The notes below the pieces were generated by a model. The model did no database searches, was not told the origin of the DNA, and saw nothing but the letters and a program-made list of their open reading frames with translations. From assembly GCA_958295685.1 (NCBI GenBank), contig OY282365.1, forward strand, positions 1,674,001-1,738,000: DNA of 64,000 bases. The letters are read 5' to 3'. Numbering within the stretch: position 1 is the first letter of the stretch; each line of letters opens with the position of its first letter. The DNA comes from an uncultured Dehalococcoidia bacterium (GTDB lineage Bacteria > Chloroflexota > Dehalococcoidia > Lucifugimonadales > CATQGZ01). Below, in pieces: positions 49,245 through 59,900 of this stretch. The translations under genes and the position numbers were made by a program.

Positions 49245-49969
49245 TACTCGGCGTCCTCCTGGTCCGCGGTTTCCGGGGCTGGGGTGAGGCCGTCGTCCTC
49301 GATGAGGCCGTCACGCATCTTGACGATGCGTCGTCCGATCCGTCCGACCTCGATGGAGTGGGTGACGATCACGAACGTCTGGCGGTTGGCGCGGTTCAGT
49401 TCGAGGACGAGTTGGACGATCTCGTCGGCGGTCTCGCTGTCTAGGTCGCCGGTGGGCTCATCCGCCCAGACGATGGCGGGCGAGTTCACCAGGGCCCGCG
49501 CAATGGTGACCCTCTGGCGCTGGCCTCCCGACAGTTCGCCCGGGGTGTGTCGGGCCCAGTCGGCCAAGCCCACCACGTCCAGCATCTCGGAGGCTCGCCT
49601 GCGAGCTTCCGATGAGCCGATGCCCGAAACGAGGAGGGGCATCTCGATATTCTCGACGGCCGTCAGCACGGGGAGCAGGTTGTACAGCTGGAAGACGAAC
49701 CCCATCCGGCGCGCGCGGTACTCGCTCCTTTCGTTGTCCGGCAGGTCGTGGAGCGCCTGTCCATCGATCAGCACGCGCCCGGCGTCTATCTCGTCCAGAC
49801 CGGACAGGCAGTTGAGCATCGTGGTCTTGCCACAGCCGCTCGGCCCCATGATCGTGACGATTTCGCCGCGCTCCACGTCCAGATCGATTCCTCTGAGCGC
49901 GTTGACTCTCACGGCGCCGGTGTCGTAGGTCTTCTCGATACCCTGAGCGGATATGATCGGGTCGTTCAT
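49244..49969 (-). CDS. ABC transporter ATP-binding protein, LolD/MacB family
   Basis: 241-residue ATPase paired with the FtsX-type permease. Walker A MGPSGCGKTTMLNCLSGLDEIDAG, Q-loop GFVFQLYNLLPVLTAVENIEMPLLVSG, signature LSGGQRQRVTIARAL, Walker B AIVWADEPTGDLDS and the H-loop VIVTHSIEVG are all present; DEPTGDLDS and FQLYNLLP are hallmarks of the LolD/MacB/FtsE group. The TAA of this gene shares its last base with the ATG of the permease. The ATG at 49969 follows a GGAAA-type site; no promoter is obvious in the 130 bp upstream, which is otherwise empty. Confidence 0.95.
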   Translation of the reverse strand: MNDPIISAQGIEKTYDTGAVRVNALRGIDLDVERGEIVTIMGPSGCGKTTMLNCLSGLDEIDAGRVLIDGQALHDLPDNERSEYRARRMGFVFQLYNLLPVLTAVENIEMPLLVSGIGSSEARRRASEMLDVVGLADWARHTPGELSGGQRQRVTIARALVNSPAIVWADEPTGDLDSETADEIVQLVLELNRANRQTFVIVTHSIEVGRIGRRIVKMRDGLIEDDGLTPAPETADQEDAE

Positions 49970-50156
49970 GGATTTCCTTTCATGACGGCCCGTCCGTCGG
50001 CAGGCGCCGGCGGTTCAGGGCCGCGTGATGCTTTGGGTTTCGGTCCCGTCATGGGGGAACGGGCGGGCACGAAGCCCACCCTGTCATTGTAACGGTCTCA
50101 GGGTTCGTTTAGATAGGGCCGCCGGGTCGGTGGTCGGTGGTCGGTGGGGAGTGGGT

Positions 50157-50410
50157 TTTCCGAAAACTGTCCCAAACTGTTCCATTTTGTTCCATCTCCT
50201 AGCTGAGGGGTTCGATTTCGTGGGACAAATGTGGGGCAGTTGTGGAACAGACGTGGGGCAGTTCCGGGACAATTGTGGGGCAGTTGTGGGACAGGCCCCG
50301 GGGCGCCCCTGCCGGTTGGCTGGTTACGATGATTCCGTGAACGTGGGTCGGCACGAGCACAAACTTGTGTTCCATACGGATATGGTAGTACAGCAGTTCG
50401 CGGCTGTCAA
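50157..50410 (-). other. Word-array element D (words TGTCCCACA/TGTTCCACA, HUH fragment)
   Basis: On the minus strand: TTGACA (50410-50405), 17 bp, TACCAT (50387-50382), 6 bp, ATG at 50375. The frame reads MEHKFVLVPTHVHGIIVTSQ, a RAYT-like HUH motif (His-Val-His-Gly), and then LSHNCPTIVPELPHVC, closely parallel to element A. The words CTGTCCCACAACTG, CTGTTCCACAACTG and CCCCACAATTG fill 50300-50217. The core CCCCTCAGCTAGGAG follows and inverted words (TGGAACA, TTTGGGACAG) are at 50193-50166, then TTTTCGGAAAAC. A TAG in the core interrupts the frame. Confidence 0.7.
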
Positions 50411-50418
50411 GAGGACGG

Positions 50419-50463
50419 GGATGTCTGAATCAGGATTCTCAGGATTGGGAGGATTTTCAGGAT
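50419..50463 (-). repeat. AATCCTG leader module before element D
   Basis: Minus strand: ATCCTGAAAATCCTCCCAATC, CTGAGAATCCTGATTCAGACA, ending 8 bp before the element D -35. Equivalent to 27376-27403 before element B. Confidence 0.7.
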
Positions 50464-50507
50464 GGGAGGCGCAGGCTGCGGGATTCACGGGATGGCAGGA
50501 TTGGGAC

Positions 50508-50584
50508 TGGTCGGGGAGACTGGATTCGAACCAGCGACCCCCTGCACCCCATGCAGGTGCGCTACCAAGCTGCGCTACTCCCCG
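50508..50584 (-). tRNA. tRNA-Pro (anticodon GGG)
   Basis: A 77-nt cloverleaf with encoded CCA. The acceptor stem is CGGGGAG/CTCCCCG. The D-arm contains AGCGCAGCTTGGTAGCGC. The anticodon stem CCTGC/GCAGG encloses ATGGGGT, so the anticodon is GGG (50550-50548). The T-arm is GCTGG-TTCGAAT-CCAGT, followed by discriminator A and CCA (50510-50508). It lies between element D and a CTCCACT array. Confidence 0.95.
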
Positions 50585-50647
50585 ACCGTGCCCCGGTAGG
50601 ATAGCACGAGGGGCGACGCTGTTCAACGTGGGCAGGGGGCAGGGGGC

Positions 50648-50704
50648 AGTGGAGAGTGGAGAGTGGAGAGTGGAGAGTGGAGAGTGGAGAGTGGGGAGTG
50701 GGGA
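50648..50704 (-). repeat. Tandem array of CTCCACT/CCCCACT
   Basis: On the plus strand six AGTGGAG units and two AGTGGGG units in tandem, i.e. CTCCACT/CCCCACT on the minus strand. Third locus of this 7-mer array. Confidence 0.85.
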
Positions 50705-50732
50705 GTGGGGGCAGTGGAGAGTGTCGTCAAGG

Positions 50733-50822
50733 ATTGTCTGAATCAGGATTCTCAGGATTGGAGGATTGGCAGGATTGGGGACCAAATCCCCCCACGACAC
50801 CGCCTACTAATCTGGGACAGGT
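50733..50822 (-). repeat. Second complete copy of the dispersed leader module
   Basis: Minus strand: CTGTCCCAGATTAGTAGG, GCGGTGTCG, a GGGGGATTTGGTCCCC hairpin, four AATCCT units, then GATTCAGACAATCCTTGACG. It is the same module as 27339-27411 but, after TTGACGAC, passes into the CTCCACT array instead of a word element. Confidence 0.7.
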
Positions 50823-50840
50823 TCCATGACCTCGAGCGGT

Positions 50841-50972
50841 TCAGTCCTGCGGTTTGCGGTAGAGCCTGAGGTAGAGTACCGCGCCGGCGGCTGCGACGGG
50901 GATGGCTACGACCTCAAGCCTGTCCCGGGTTGGCAGGCGGGGTAAGGCCCTGCGGTTTGCGGTAGAGCCTGA
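50841..50972 (-). repeat. 103-bp tandem duplication at the 3' end of the giant gene
   Basis: CTGCGGTTTGCGGTAGAGCC occurs at 50847 and 50950, each followed by a GCGCCGGCGGCTGCGA stretch. The second, out-of-frame copy still reads VVAIPVAAAGAVLYLRLYRK-PQD-stop on the minus strand (stop at 50841-50843), like the true C-terminus. So the last membrane anchor was duplicated and the spare copy left after the stop codon. Confidence 0.75.
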
Positions 50973-53900
50973 AGTAGAAGAACGCGCCGGCGGCTGCGAT
51001 GGCGACGGCTACGAGCAGGCCGCCGAGGATGAGCCACAGGGCGCCGCCGCCGCCTCTGTCCTCGCCGTCTTCCGTCTGAGCCGTTGGCGCCGCTGTCGGC
51101 GCGGGTGTGGGCGTCGCCAACGCAGCAGCAACCGGCGCGGGTGTCGCTGTCGGCGCGGGTGTGGGTGTCGCTGTCGCCGCGGGAGCAGGCGTGGGCGTCC
51201 TCACGGGCGCGGGCGTGGCAGTTCTCACGGGCGCGGGCGTGGCGGTCCTCACGGGCGCGGGCGTCGCGGTCGTCACGGGCCTGGGCGTCGCGGTCGTCAC
51301 GGGCCTGGGCGTCGCGGTCGCCGCGGGCGCGGGCGTCGCGGTCGTCACGGGCCTGGGCGTCGCGGTCGCCGCGGGCCTGGGCGTCGCGGTCGCCGCGGGC
51401 GCGGGTGTGGGGGTCGTCACAGGCGCGGGCGTGGGGGTCACCGCGGGCGCGGGCGTCGCGGTCGCCGCGGGCCTAGGCGTTGGGGTCGTCGCGGGCACGG
51501 CGGGCGTACCGCCTATCGTCAGCACGTACCGGCTGAAGTTCGTGAGCGCGGCGACGGCCCACACGCGGCCCGAATCGTCCGTCTCGCAGCGGTGCGTGAG
51601 AAGCGTCCATCTGCCTCCGTCCGACACGCGGTACACCTGCGCGCGGCCGTCTCCGCACGCCGCGCCGTCGTCTTCAGGGAGACGGAGGCGCAGGGTCACG
51701 GCGGACGAGTACTCCGTGGGCTTCAGTACGCCGGTGTTCGCGTCGAACGTGTCCAGTTCCACGGCCAGCGCGACGCGGCCGATCTCGGCGGGCTTCCCGG
51801 ACAGCGTCGAGACGTCCAGCCTCGTCAGCCTGATCTCGACCGCTGCGGACGCGGCGTCCGCGGACACCGCCAACTCCGCGGAGCCGTCCGGCGTTTCTAT
51901 CCGCGCGCTCCGGCCGGGGCCCGCAACGCCCCAGTCCGCTTCGGCGCCGATCACGGTCAGCCTTACCGTCACCGTCTGAGGCGAGTTCTCGGCGGTGCCC
52001 GACACTATCTGCAGCAGACCCGTGTGCGTGCCCACACTCAGGCCGGCCACGTTCGCGGACACGGACACCTGGGCAGGGTCTCCGGGGCCGTTCGACCTGT
52101 CCTCCGAGAGCGTCGAGGTGAGCCAGCGCACGTTCTCGGACACTTTGAAGACCATGCCTCTGAACTTGGTGTTCCACACGGCAAACGTCTTGGCCGAAGG
52201 GTTGCCGCCGCCCTGACGGACGGTGAACGACAGCGCGGCCGGATCGAGGGCGATCACGTTCGTCGTGGGAGCGGCGGGAGGGGGAGCAGGGCCGGTAGGG
52301 GGGAGGAAGAAGGCGCCACCGCCGCCGCCTCCTCCGCCGCCGCCCTGCGTCGTTGCGCTCGCCTCGTTCGACCACTCGCCGGGGCCTTCGGAGTTCTCGG
52401 CGCGGATGCGGTACGTGTAGGCAGTGCCGGCCGTGAGGCCCGTGTCGGAGTAGCTGGTATCACCCACAGAGGGCGCGGGTGAAACGTTCGCGTAGTTCCC
52501 GGAACCGCTCTTGCGCTGGAGCGTGTAGCTCGTTATCGGCTGCCCGCTGTCGTCGGGCGCGGTCCACGTAAGGTCGACCTCCGTCGAGCCATTGGTTGCG
52601 TCCGGGGTTGCGGACAGGTTCGTTACGGCGTCGGGCGGCGCGGGGTCCCGCGCTATTACGTTGGACTCGTTCGACCACTCGGCGGCGCCGACGGAGTTCG
52701 CGGCCCGCAGGCGGTACGTGTACGTCGTGCCGGGCGTCAGGCCCGTGTCCAGCCAGGACGTTGCGGTCACCGCGATGGTCGTCGTGGTCGCAAGGGCAAA
52801 GCTCCCGGGGCCGGCCTTGCGCTCCAGCCGGTAGCTGCTGATGGCGGCGCCGTGGGCGGCGGGCGTGGTCCACGTAAGGCGGATCGCGGTCGAGCTTGCG
52901 ACGGATGCGGACAGGTCTGTTATGCGCGCGGGCGCGGCGTTCTCCGTCGTTGCGTCGTCTTCGTTGGACCAGTCTGCGCTGCCTTCGGAGTTGGCGGCGC
53001 GGATGCGGTACGTGTACGTCGTTCCGGGCGTGCGGCCGGTGTCGGAGTAGCTGGCTGCGCCGGCCGAGATGGACGCCGACACCAGCGTGTAGGGGCCGGA
53101 GCCTTCCTTGCGCTCCAGCCGGTAGCCGCTGATGGCGGCGCCGTGGGCGGCGGGCGGGGTCCAAGACAGGTCGATCTCCGTCGAGCCGTTGGTTGCGTCC
53201 GGGGTTGCGTCCAGGTCCGTTATAGCCGCGGGCGCGGCGGCGTCCGTCGTTGCGGAGGAGCCGGTCGACCACGCGCCGTCGCCTGCGGAGTTGGTGGCGT
53301 GGATGCGGTACGTGTATGCAGTGCCGGGCGTGAGGCCGGTGTCCGTGTAGCTGGTTGCGGCTGCATCGATGGTCGAAGACGCAACGACGTAGCTCCCGGG
53401 GCCGGCCTTGCGCTCCAGTCGGTAGCCGCTGATGGCGGCGCCGTTGTCGGCGGGCGCGGACCAGGTGAGGTCGATCTCCGTCGAGCCGTTGGTCGCGTCC
53501 TTGGCTGCCACGAGGTCCGACACGGGTTCCGGAGCCCCGGGTGCGGGCGTCGTTTCGGGCGCTTCGTTGGACCACTCGGCGTCGCCTATGGAGTTCGCGG
53601 CCCGCAGGCGGTACGTGTATGTAGCGCTGGGCGTGAGGCCGGTGTCCAGCCAAGACGTTGCATTCAGCGCGATGGTCGTCGTGGTCGCAAGGGCAAAGTT
53701 CCCGGAGCCAGCCTTGCGCTCCAGCCGGTAGCTGGTGATGGAGGCGCCGTGGGCGGCGGGCGCGCTCCACGTCAGGCGGATGGCGACCGAGCTTGCGGCG
53801 GTTGCGTCCAGGTCCGTTATGGCCGCGGGCGCGGCGGCGTCCGTCGTCGCGTCGTCTTCGTTGGACCAGTCCGCGTTGCCCACGGAGTTGGCGGCGCGGA

Positions 53901-56900
53901 TGCGGTACGTGTATGCAGTGCCGGGCGTGAGGCCGGTGTCCGTGTAGCTGGTTGCGCTGACCGCGATGGTCGTAGTCGCGATGACCTCGTAGCTCAGGGA
54001 GCCACTCTTGCGCTGGAGCGTGTAGCCGCTGATGGCGGCTCCGTTGGCGGCGGGCGCGGTCCAGGACAGGTCGATCTCCCTCGCGCCGTTGGTTGCGTCC
54101 TTGGTTGCCGAGAGGTCCGTTATGCGCGCGGGCGCGGTGGCGTCCGTCGTTGCGTCTGCCTCGTTGGACCACGCGCCTGCGCCTTGGGTGTTCCAAGCCC
54201 GCAGGCGGTAGGTGTACGTGGTTCCGGGCGTGAGGCCGGTGTCCCTGTAGCTGGTTGCGGCTGGGCCAGGGCTGCCTGACAATTGAGTAAAGCTCCCAGG
54301 CCCTGCCTTGCGCTCAATCGTGTAGCTGCTGATGGCGGCGCCGTTGGCGGCTGGCGTGGTCCAGGACAGGTCGATCTCCGTCGAGCCGTTGGTTGCGTCC
54401 TTCGTTGCCGCCAGGTCCGTTATGGCGTCGGGCGGGGCGGCGTCCGTCGTTGCGTCTGCCTCGTTCGACCAGTCCGCGTTGCCCACGGAGTTCACGGCCC
54501 GAATCTGGTACGTGTACGTCGTTGCGGGGGTGAGGCCGGTGTCGGAGTAGCTGGTATCACCGGCTGCGATGGTCGAAGTGGCGATGTCCGCGTAGTCCCC
54601 TGAGCCGGTCTTGCGCCGGAGGGTGTAGCTGCTGATGGCTTCTCCGTTGGCGGCGGGCGCGGTCCACGACAGGTTGATCTGCGTCGAGCCGTTGGTCGCG
54701 TCCTTCGTTGCCGAAAGGCCCGTTATGCGCGCGGGCGCGGTGGCGTCCGTGGTTGCGGACGGCTCGTTGGACCACTCCGCGCTGCCGATGGAGTTGGCGG
54801 CGCGGATGCGGTACGTGTATTGCGTTCCGGGCGTGAGGCCGGTGTCCGTGTACCTGATTGCGCTGGCCTGTCTCGTCGCTACGTGGGCGTAGTTCCCGGA
54901 ACCGGCCTTGCGCTCGATGGCGTAGTTGATGATGGGGGCTCCGTTGGTGTTGGGCGCGCTCCACGACAGGCTGATCCGCGTCGAGTCGAGCTTGGTTGCC
55001 GAAAGGTTCGACACGGCGGCGGGCGCGGCGGCGTCCGTCGTTGCGTCGTCTTCGTTGGACCAGTCCGCGTTGCCCACGGAGTTCACGGCGCGGATGCGGT
55101 ACGTGTACGTCGTTGCGGGGGTGAGGCCCGTGTCCGAGTAGGTGGTTGAGGTTGCCGATATGGCCGTCGATACGTCCGTGTAGATCCCGGAGCCGGTCTT
55201 GCGCTGGAGCGTGTAGCGCTGTATCGGCTGCCCGTGGGCGGCGGGAGCGGTCCACGACAGGTCGATCTCCCTCGCGCCGTCTTTGGTTGCACGCAGGTTC
55301 GTTATGGCCGCGGGCGCGGCGTTGTCCGTCGTTGCGGTTGGTTCGTTGGACCACCCCGCGTCGCCTATGGAGTTCACGGCGCGGATGCGGTAGGTGTACG
55401 TCGTTCCGGGCGTGAGGCCGGTGTCGGAGTAGCTGGTTGAGGTTGCCGAGATGGCCATCGATACGTCGGCGTAGACCCCTCCGGAGCCTTCCTTGCGCTG
55501 GAGCGTGTAGCCGGTGATGGCGTCTCCGTTGTCGGAGGGCGCGGTCCACGTGAGGTCGATCTCCGTCGAGCCGTTGGTTCCGTCCTTGGTTGCGGAGAGG
55601 TTCGACACTGCTGCGGGCGCGGCGGTGCCTGTCATTGCGGAGGATTCGTTGGACCACGCCGCGTTGCCCACGGAGTTTCTGGCGCGGATGCGGTACGTGT
55701 ATTGCGTTGCGGGCGTGAGGCCGGTGTCGGTGTAGGTGGTTGAGGTTGCCGATATGGTCGACGACACCAGCCCGTAGTTCCCTGTGCCGGCCTTGCGCTC
55801 CAGGCGGTAGCCGGTGATGGCGGATCCGTTGTTATTGGGCGCGGTCCAGGACAGGTCGATATCCGTCCCGCCGTTGGTTGCGTCCCAGGTTGCGGAGAGG
55901 TCCGACACGGGTTCCGGAGCCCCGGGTGCGGGCGTCGTTTCGGGCGCTTCGTTGGACCACGCGGCGTCGCCTATGGAGTTCGCGGCCCGCAGGCGGTACG
56001 TGTACGTCGTTTCGGGCGTGAGGCCGGTGTCGGAGTAGGTGGTTGCGCTGGCCGCTATGGTCGACGACACCAGCCCGTAGTTCCCTGTGCCGGCCTTGCG
56101 CTCCAGGCGGTAGCCGGTGATGGCTTCTCCGTGGGCGGCGGGCGCGGTCCACGACAGGTTGACGGCGACCGAGCTTGCGGCGGTTGCGGACAGGTCCGTT
56201 ATGGCCGCGGGGGCGGCGTTGTCCGTCGTTGCGCTGTCTTCGTTGGACCACGCGGCGTCGCCTTCGGAGTTGGTGGCGCGGATGCGGTAGGTGTATTCCG
56301 TTGCGGGCGTGAGGCCCGTGTCCGAGTAGCTGGTTGCGCTGGCCGCTATGGTCGTGGTCGCTATGTCCTTGTAGTTCCCGGAGCCGCTCTTGCGCTGGAG
56401 GGTGTAGCCGGTGATGGCTTCTCCGTGGGCGGCGGGCGCGGTCCAGGACAGGACGATCTCGGTCGAGCTTGTGGCGGTCGCGGAGAGGTCCGTTACGGCG
56501 GCGGGCGGGGCGCTGTCCGTCGTCGCCAGAGCGAAGTTGGACCACTCCGCGTCGCCTACGGAGTTCGTGGCGCGGATATTGTACGAGTGTTCATTTCCGG
56601 GCGTGAGGCCGGTGTCCAAGTAGCTGGTTGAGGTTCCCGATATGGGCGGAAGCTCCGTCCACGTCGGTCGATCATCGCTTATGCGCTGGATGGTGTAGCT
56701 CGTGATGTCGGCTCCGTTGTTATTGGGCGCGGTCCAGGTAAGGCGGATCTGCGTCGTGGGGTTGGTTGCGTCCTTGGCTGCCGAGAGGTCCTCCACGGCG
56801 TCGGGCACGGCGTTGTCCGTCTTTGCGGACGGTTCGTTCGACCAATCCGCGTCGCCTACGGAGTTCGCGGCGCGGATGCGGTAGGTGTACGTCGTTGCGG

Positions 56901-59900
56901 GGGTGAGGCCGGTGTCGGTGTAGGTGGTCGCGCCGGCCGCTATGGTCGTCGATACGTTTGCGAAGCTCCCGGAGCCGCTCTTGCGCTGGAGTGTGTAGCC
57001 GGAGATGGCGGCTCCGTGGGCGGCGGGCGCGGTCCAGGACAGGTCGATCACGGTCGAGGTTGCGGCGGCTGCGGACAGGTCCGTTATGGCGGCGGGCGCG
57101 GCGTTGTCCGTCGCTGCGCTGGGCTCGTTCGACCAGTCGCCGTTGCCGACGCTGTTCACGGCGCGGATGCGGTACGTGTACTGCGTCCCGGGCGTTAGGT
57201 CGGTGTCCGAGTATGTGGTTGCGCCTGCCGCTATGGCCGTCGATACGTCCTCGTAGTTCCCTGTGCCGATCTTGCGCTGGAGGGTGTATCCGGTGATGGC
57301 GGCTCCGTGGGCGGCGGGCGCGGTCCAGGCCAAGTTGATCGTGGACGTGGGGTTGGTTGCGTCCTTGGCTGCCCTGAGGTCCGTTATGGCGGCGGGCGCG
57401 GCGTTGGCCGTCGTTGCGGAGGGTTCGTTGGACCAGGCTCCGTTGCCTTCAGAGTTGGCGGCGCGGATGCGGTAGGTGTACGTGGTTGCGGGGGTGAGGC
57501 CGGTGTCGGTGTAGGTGGTCGCGCCGCCCGCTATGGACGACGACACCAGCGCGAAGGAGTCGGAGCCGGCCTTGCGCTCCAGCCGGTAGCCGCTGATGGC
57601 TTCTCCGTGGGCGTTGGGCGCGGTCCACGACAGGCTGATAGCGGTCGAGCTTGCGGTGGCTGCCGAAAGGTCCGCTACGGCGGCGGGCGCGGCGCTGTTC
57701 GTCGTTGCGGACGGTTCGTTCGACGACCACGCTCCGGCGCCTTCGGAGTTCCTGGCGCTGATCTGGTACGTGTACGTCGTGCCGGGCGTGAGGCCGGTGT
57801 CCAGGTAGCTAGTTGCGGTTGCCGAGATGGTCGTCGATACGTTCGTGTAGCTCCCTGAGCCGCTCTTGCGCTGGAGCGTGTATCCGGTGATGGGGGATCC
57901 GCCGTCGGAGGGCGCGGTCCAGGTAAGGCGGATCTGGGTCGAGCTTGCGGCGGTTGCGGCCAGGTTCGCCACGGCCGACGGGGCCTGGGCCGAGGGCGTC
58001 GTTGCGGTCGCCTCGTTCGACCAATCGCTTCCGCCCTCGACGTTAAACGCGGTCATGCGGTACGTGTACGTCGTCGAGGGGGTGAGGCCGTAGTCCGTGA
58101 AGCTGTTTGCGGCTGCGCCAGGTCCGGTTCCTAATGCAACAAAGCTCCCAGATCCGGCCTTGCGCTCGATCGTGTAGCTGTTGATGGCGGCGCCGTTGGC
58201 GGCGGGCGGGGTCCACGTAAGGCGGATCTGGGTCGAGCTTGCGGCGGTTGCCGTCAGGTCCGTTATGGCGTCGGGCGGTGCGGCGGGCGTCGTTGCGGAG
58301 GGTTCGTTCGACCACGCGCCGTCGCCTACGGAGTTCCTGGCGCGGATGCGGTAGGTGTATGAAGCGCCGGGCGTTAGGCCGGTGTCGGTGTAGGCGGTCG
58401 CGCCGGCTGCGATGGTCGAAGTCGCGATGTCCGCGTAGTTCCCGGAGCCGCTCTTGCGCTGGATCGTGTAGCTGCTGATGGCTTCTCCGTTGGCGTCGGG
58501 TGTGCTCCACGACAGGTCGATCCCCCGCGCGCTTGTGGTGGTTGCCGCCAGGTCCGTAACGGCGTCGGGCGCGGCGGTGGCCACCGTCGTTACGCTCGCC
58601 ACGTTGGACCACAGGGCGGAGCCGACGGCGTTGACGGCGCGGACGCGGTACATATATGTAGTGCCGGGCGTGAGTCCGGTGTCTGGCAGCAACGCCACCG
58701 TCGTGTAGTTCCCGGAACCCGTCTTGCGCTGTACCAGGTAGCTCGTTATCGGCTCCCCGTTGGCGGCGGGCGGGGTCCATGACAGGCTCACGGAGCGGTA
58801 CCGATCAGCAGCCGAGACGGACGCGGAGAGGTCCGTTATGCGCGCGGGCGGGGCGTCGGGCGTCGTTGCGGAGGGTTGGTTGGACCACCCAGTGTTGCCG
58901 ACGGCGTTGAAAGCGGTCATGCGGTAGGTGTACATGGTTGCGGGCGTGAGGCCGGTGTCCGTGTAGCCGGTTGCGCTGCCCGCTATCGCCATCGATACGT
59001 CCGTGTAGTTCCCTGTGCCGCTCTTGCGCTGGAGTGTGTAGCTGGTGATGGCGGCTCCGTTGTCGTCGGGCGCGGTCCAGGACAGGACGATCGCGGTCGA
59101 GCTTGTGGCGGTTGCGGCCAGGTCGGTTATGACGTCGGGCACGTCGTCCGTCATTGCGCCGGACTCGTTGGACCAAGCCGCGTCGCCCAAGGAGTTAGTG
59201 GCGCGGATGCGGTAGGTGTACGTTGTTCCGGGGGTGAGGTCGGTGTCGGAGTAGCTGGTTGCGCTGACCGCGATGGGCGTCGAGGTCGCGATGACCTCGT
59301 AGCTCCCGGAGCCGACCTTGCGCTCCAGCCGGTAACTGCTGATGGCGGCTCCGTTGGCTGCGGGCGCGCTCCAGGCGAGGTCGATCTCAGTGGATCTGTC
59401 GGTTGCGTCCTTGGCTGCGGACAGGTTGGTTATGCGCCCGGGCTGGGAGGTGGCGGGCGTCGTTGCTAACGCCCTGCTCGACCACCCGCCGGTCCCGTGA
59501 GCGTTCACGGCGCGGATAAGGTAGTAGTACGTCTGCCCAGGCGAGAGTCCGGTGTCCTCGTAGCCGGTTTCGCCCGCTGCCGTCCGCGAGACTTCCGCGT
59601 AGAGCCCTGAGCCGTCCGCGCGCTCGATGCTGTATGACGAGACGGCGGCCCCTCCGTCGTCGGCGGGCGCGGTCCACTCGAGTTTTATGCTGGACGCCGT
59701 GGAGGCGGTCGCGCTCAGGCCGGTGGGAGCGCCGGGCCGCCCAGGGCCGAGCGTCACGGACTGCTGCGGCGTCGGGTCTCCAACCCCGGCCGTGTTCACC
59801 GCGCGCAGGCGGTACACGTAGGTGGTATTGCCCACCGCCGTGACGTCCGTCCAGACGGAGGAGCTGGCTCCCAGGGTTCCGACCACTTCCCACGGCCCGG

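Noticed and set aside
50902..54279. Many long plus-strand frames under the giant gene
   Set aside because: They are antisense copies of FnIII repeats and the TPAP stalk (runs such as GAGVAVLTGAG); the minus frame alone gives coherent domains.
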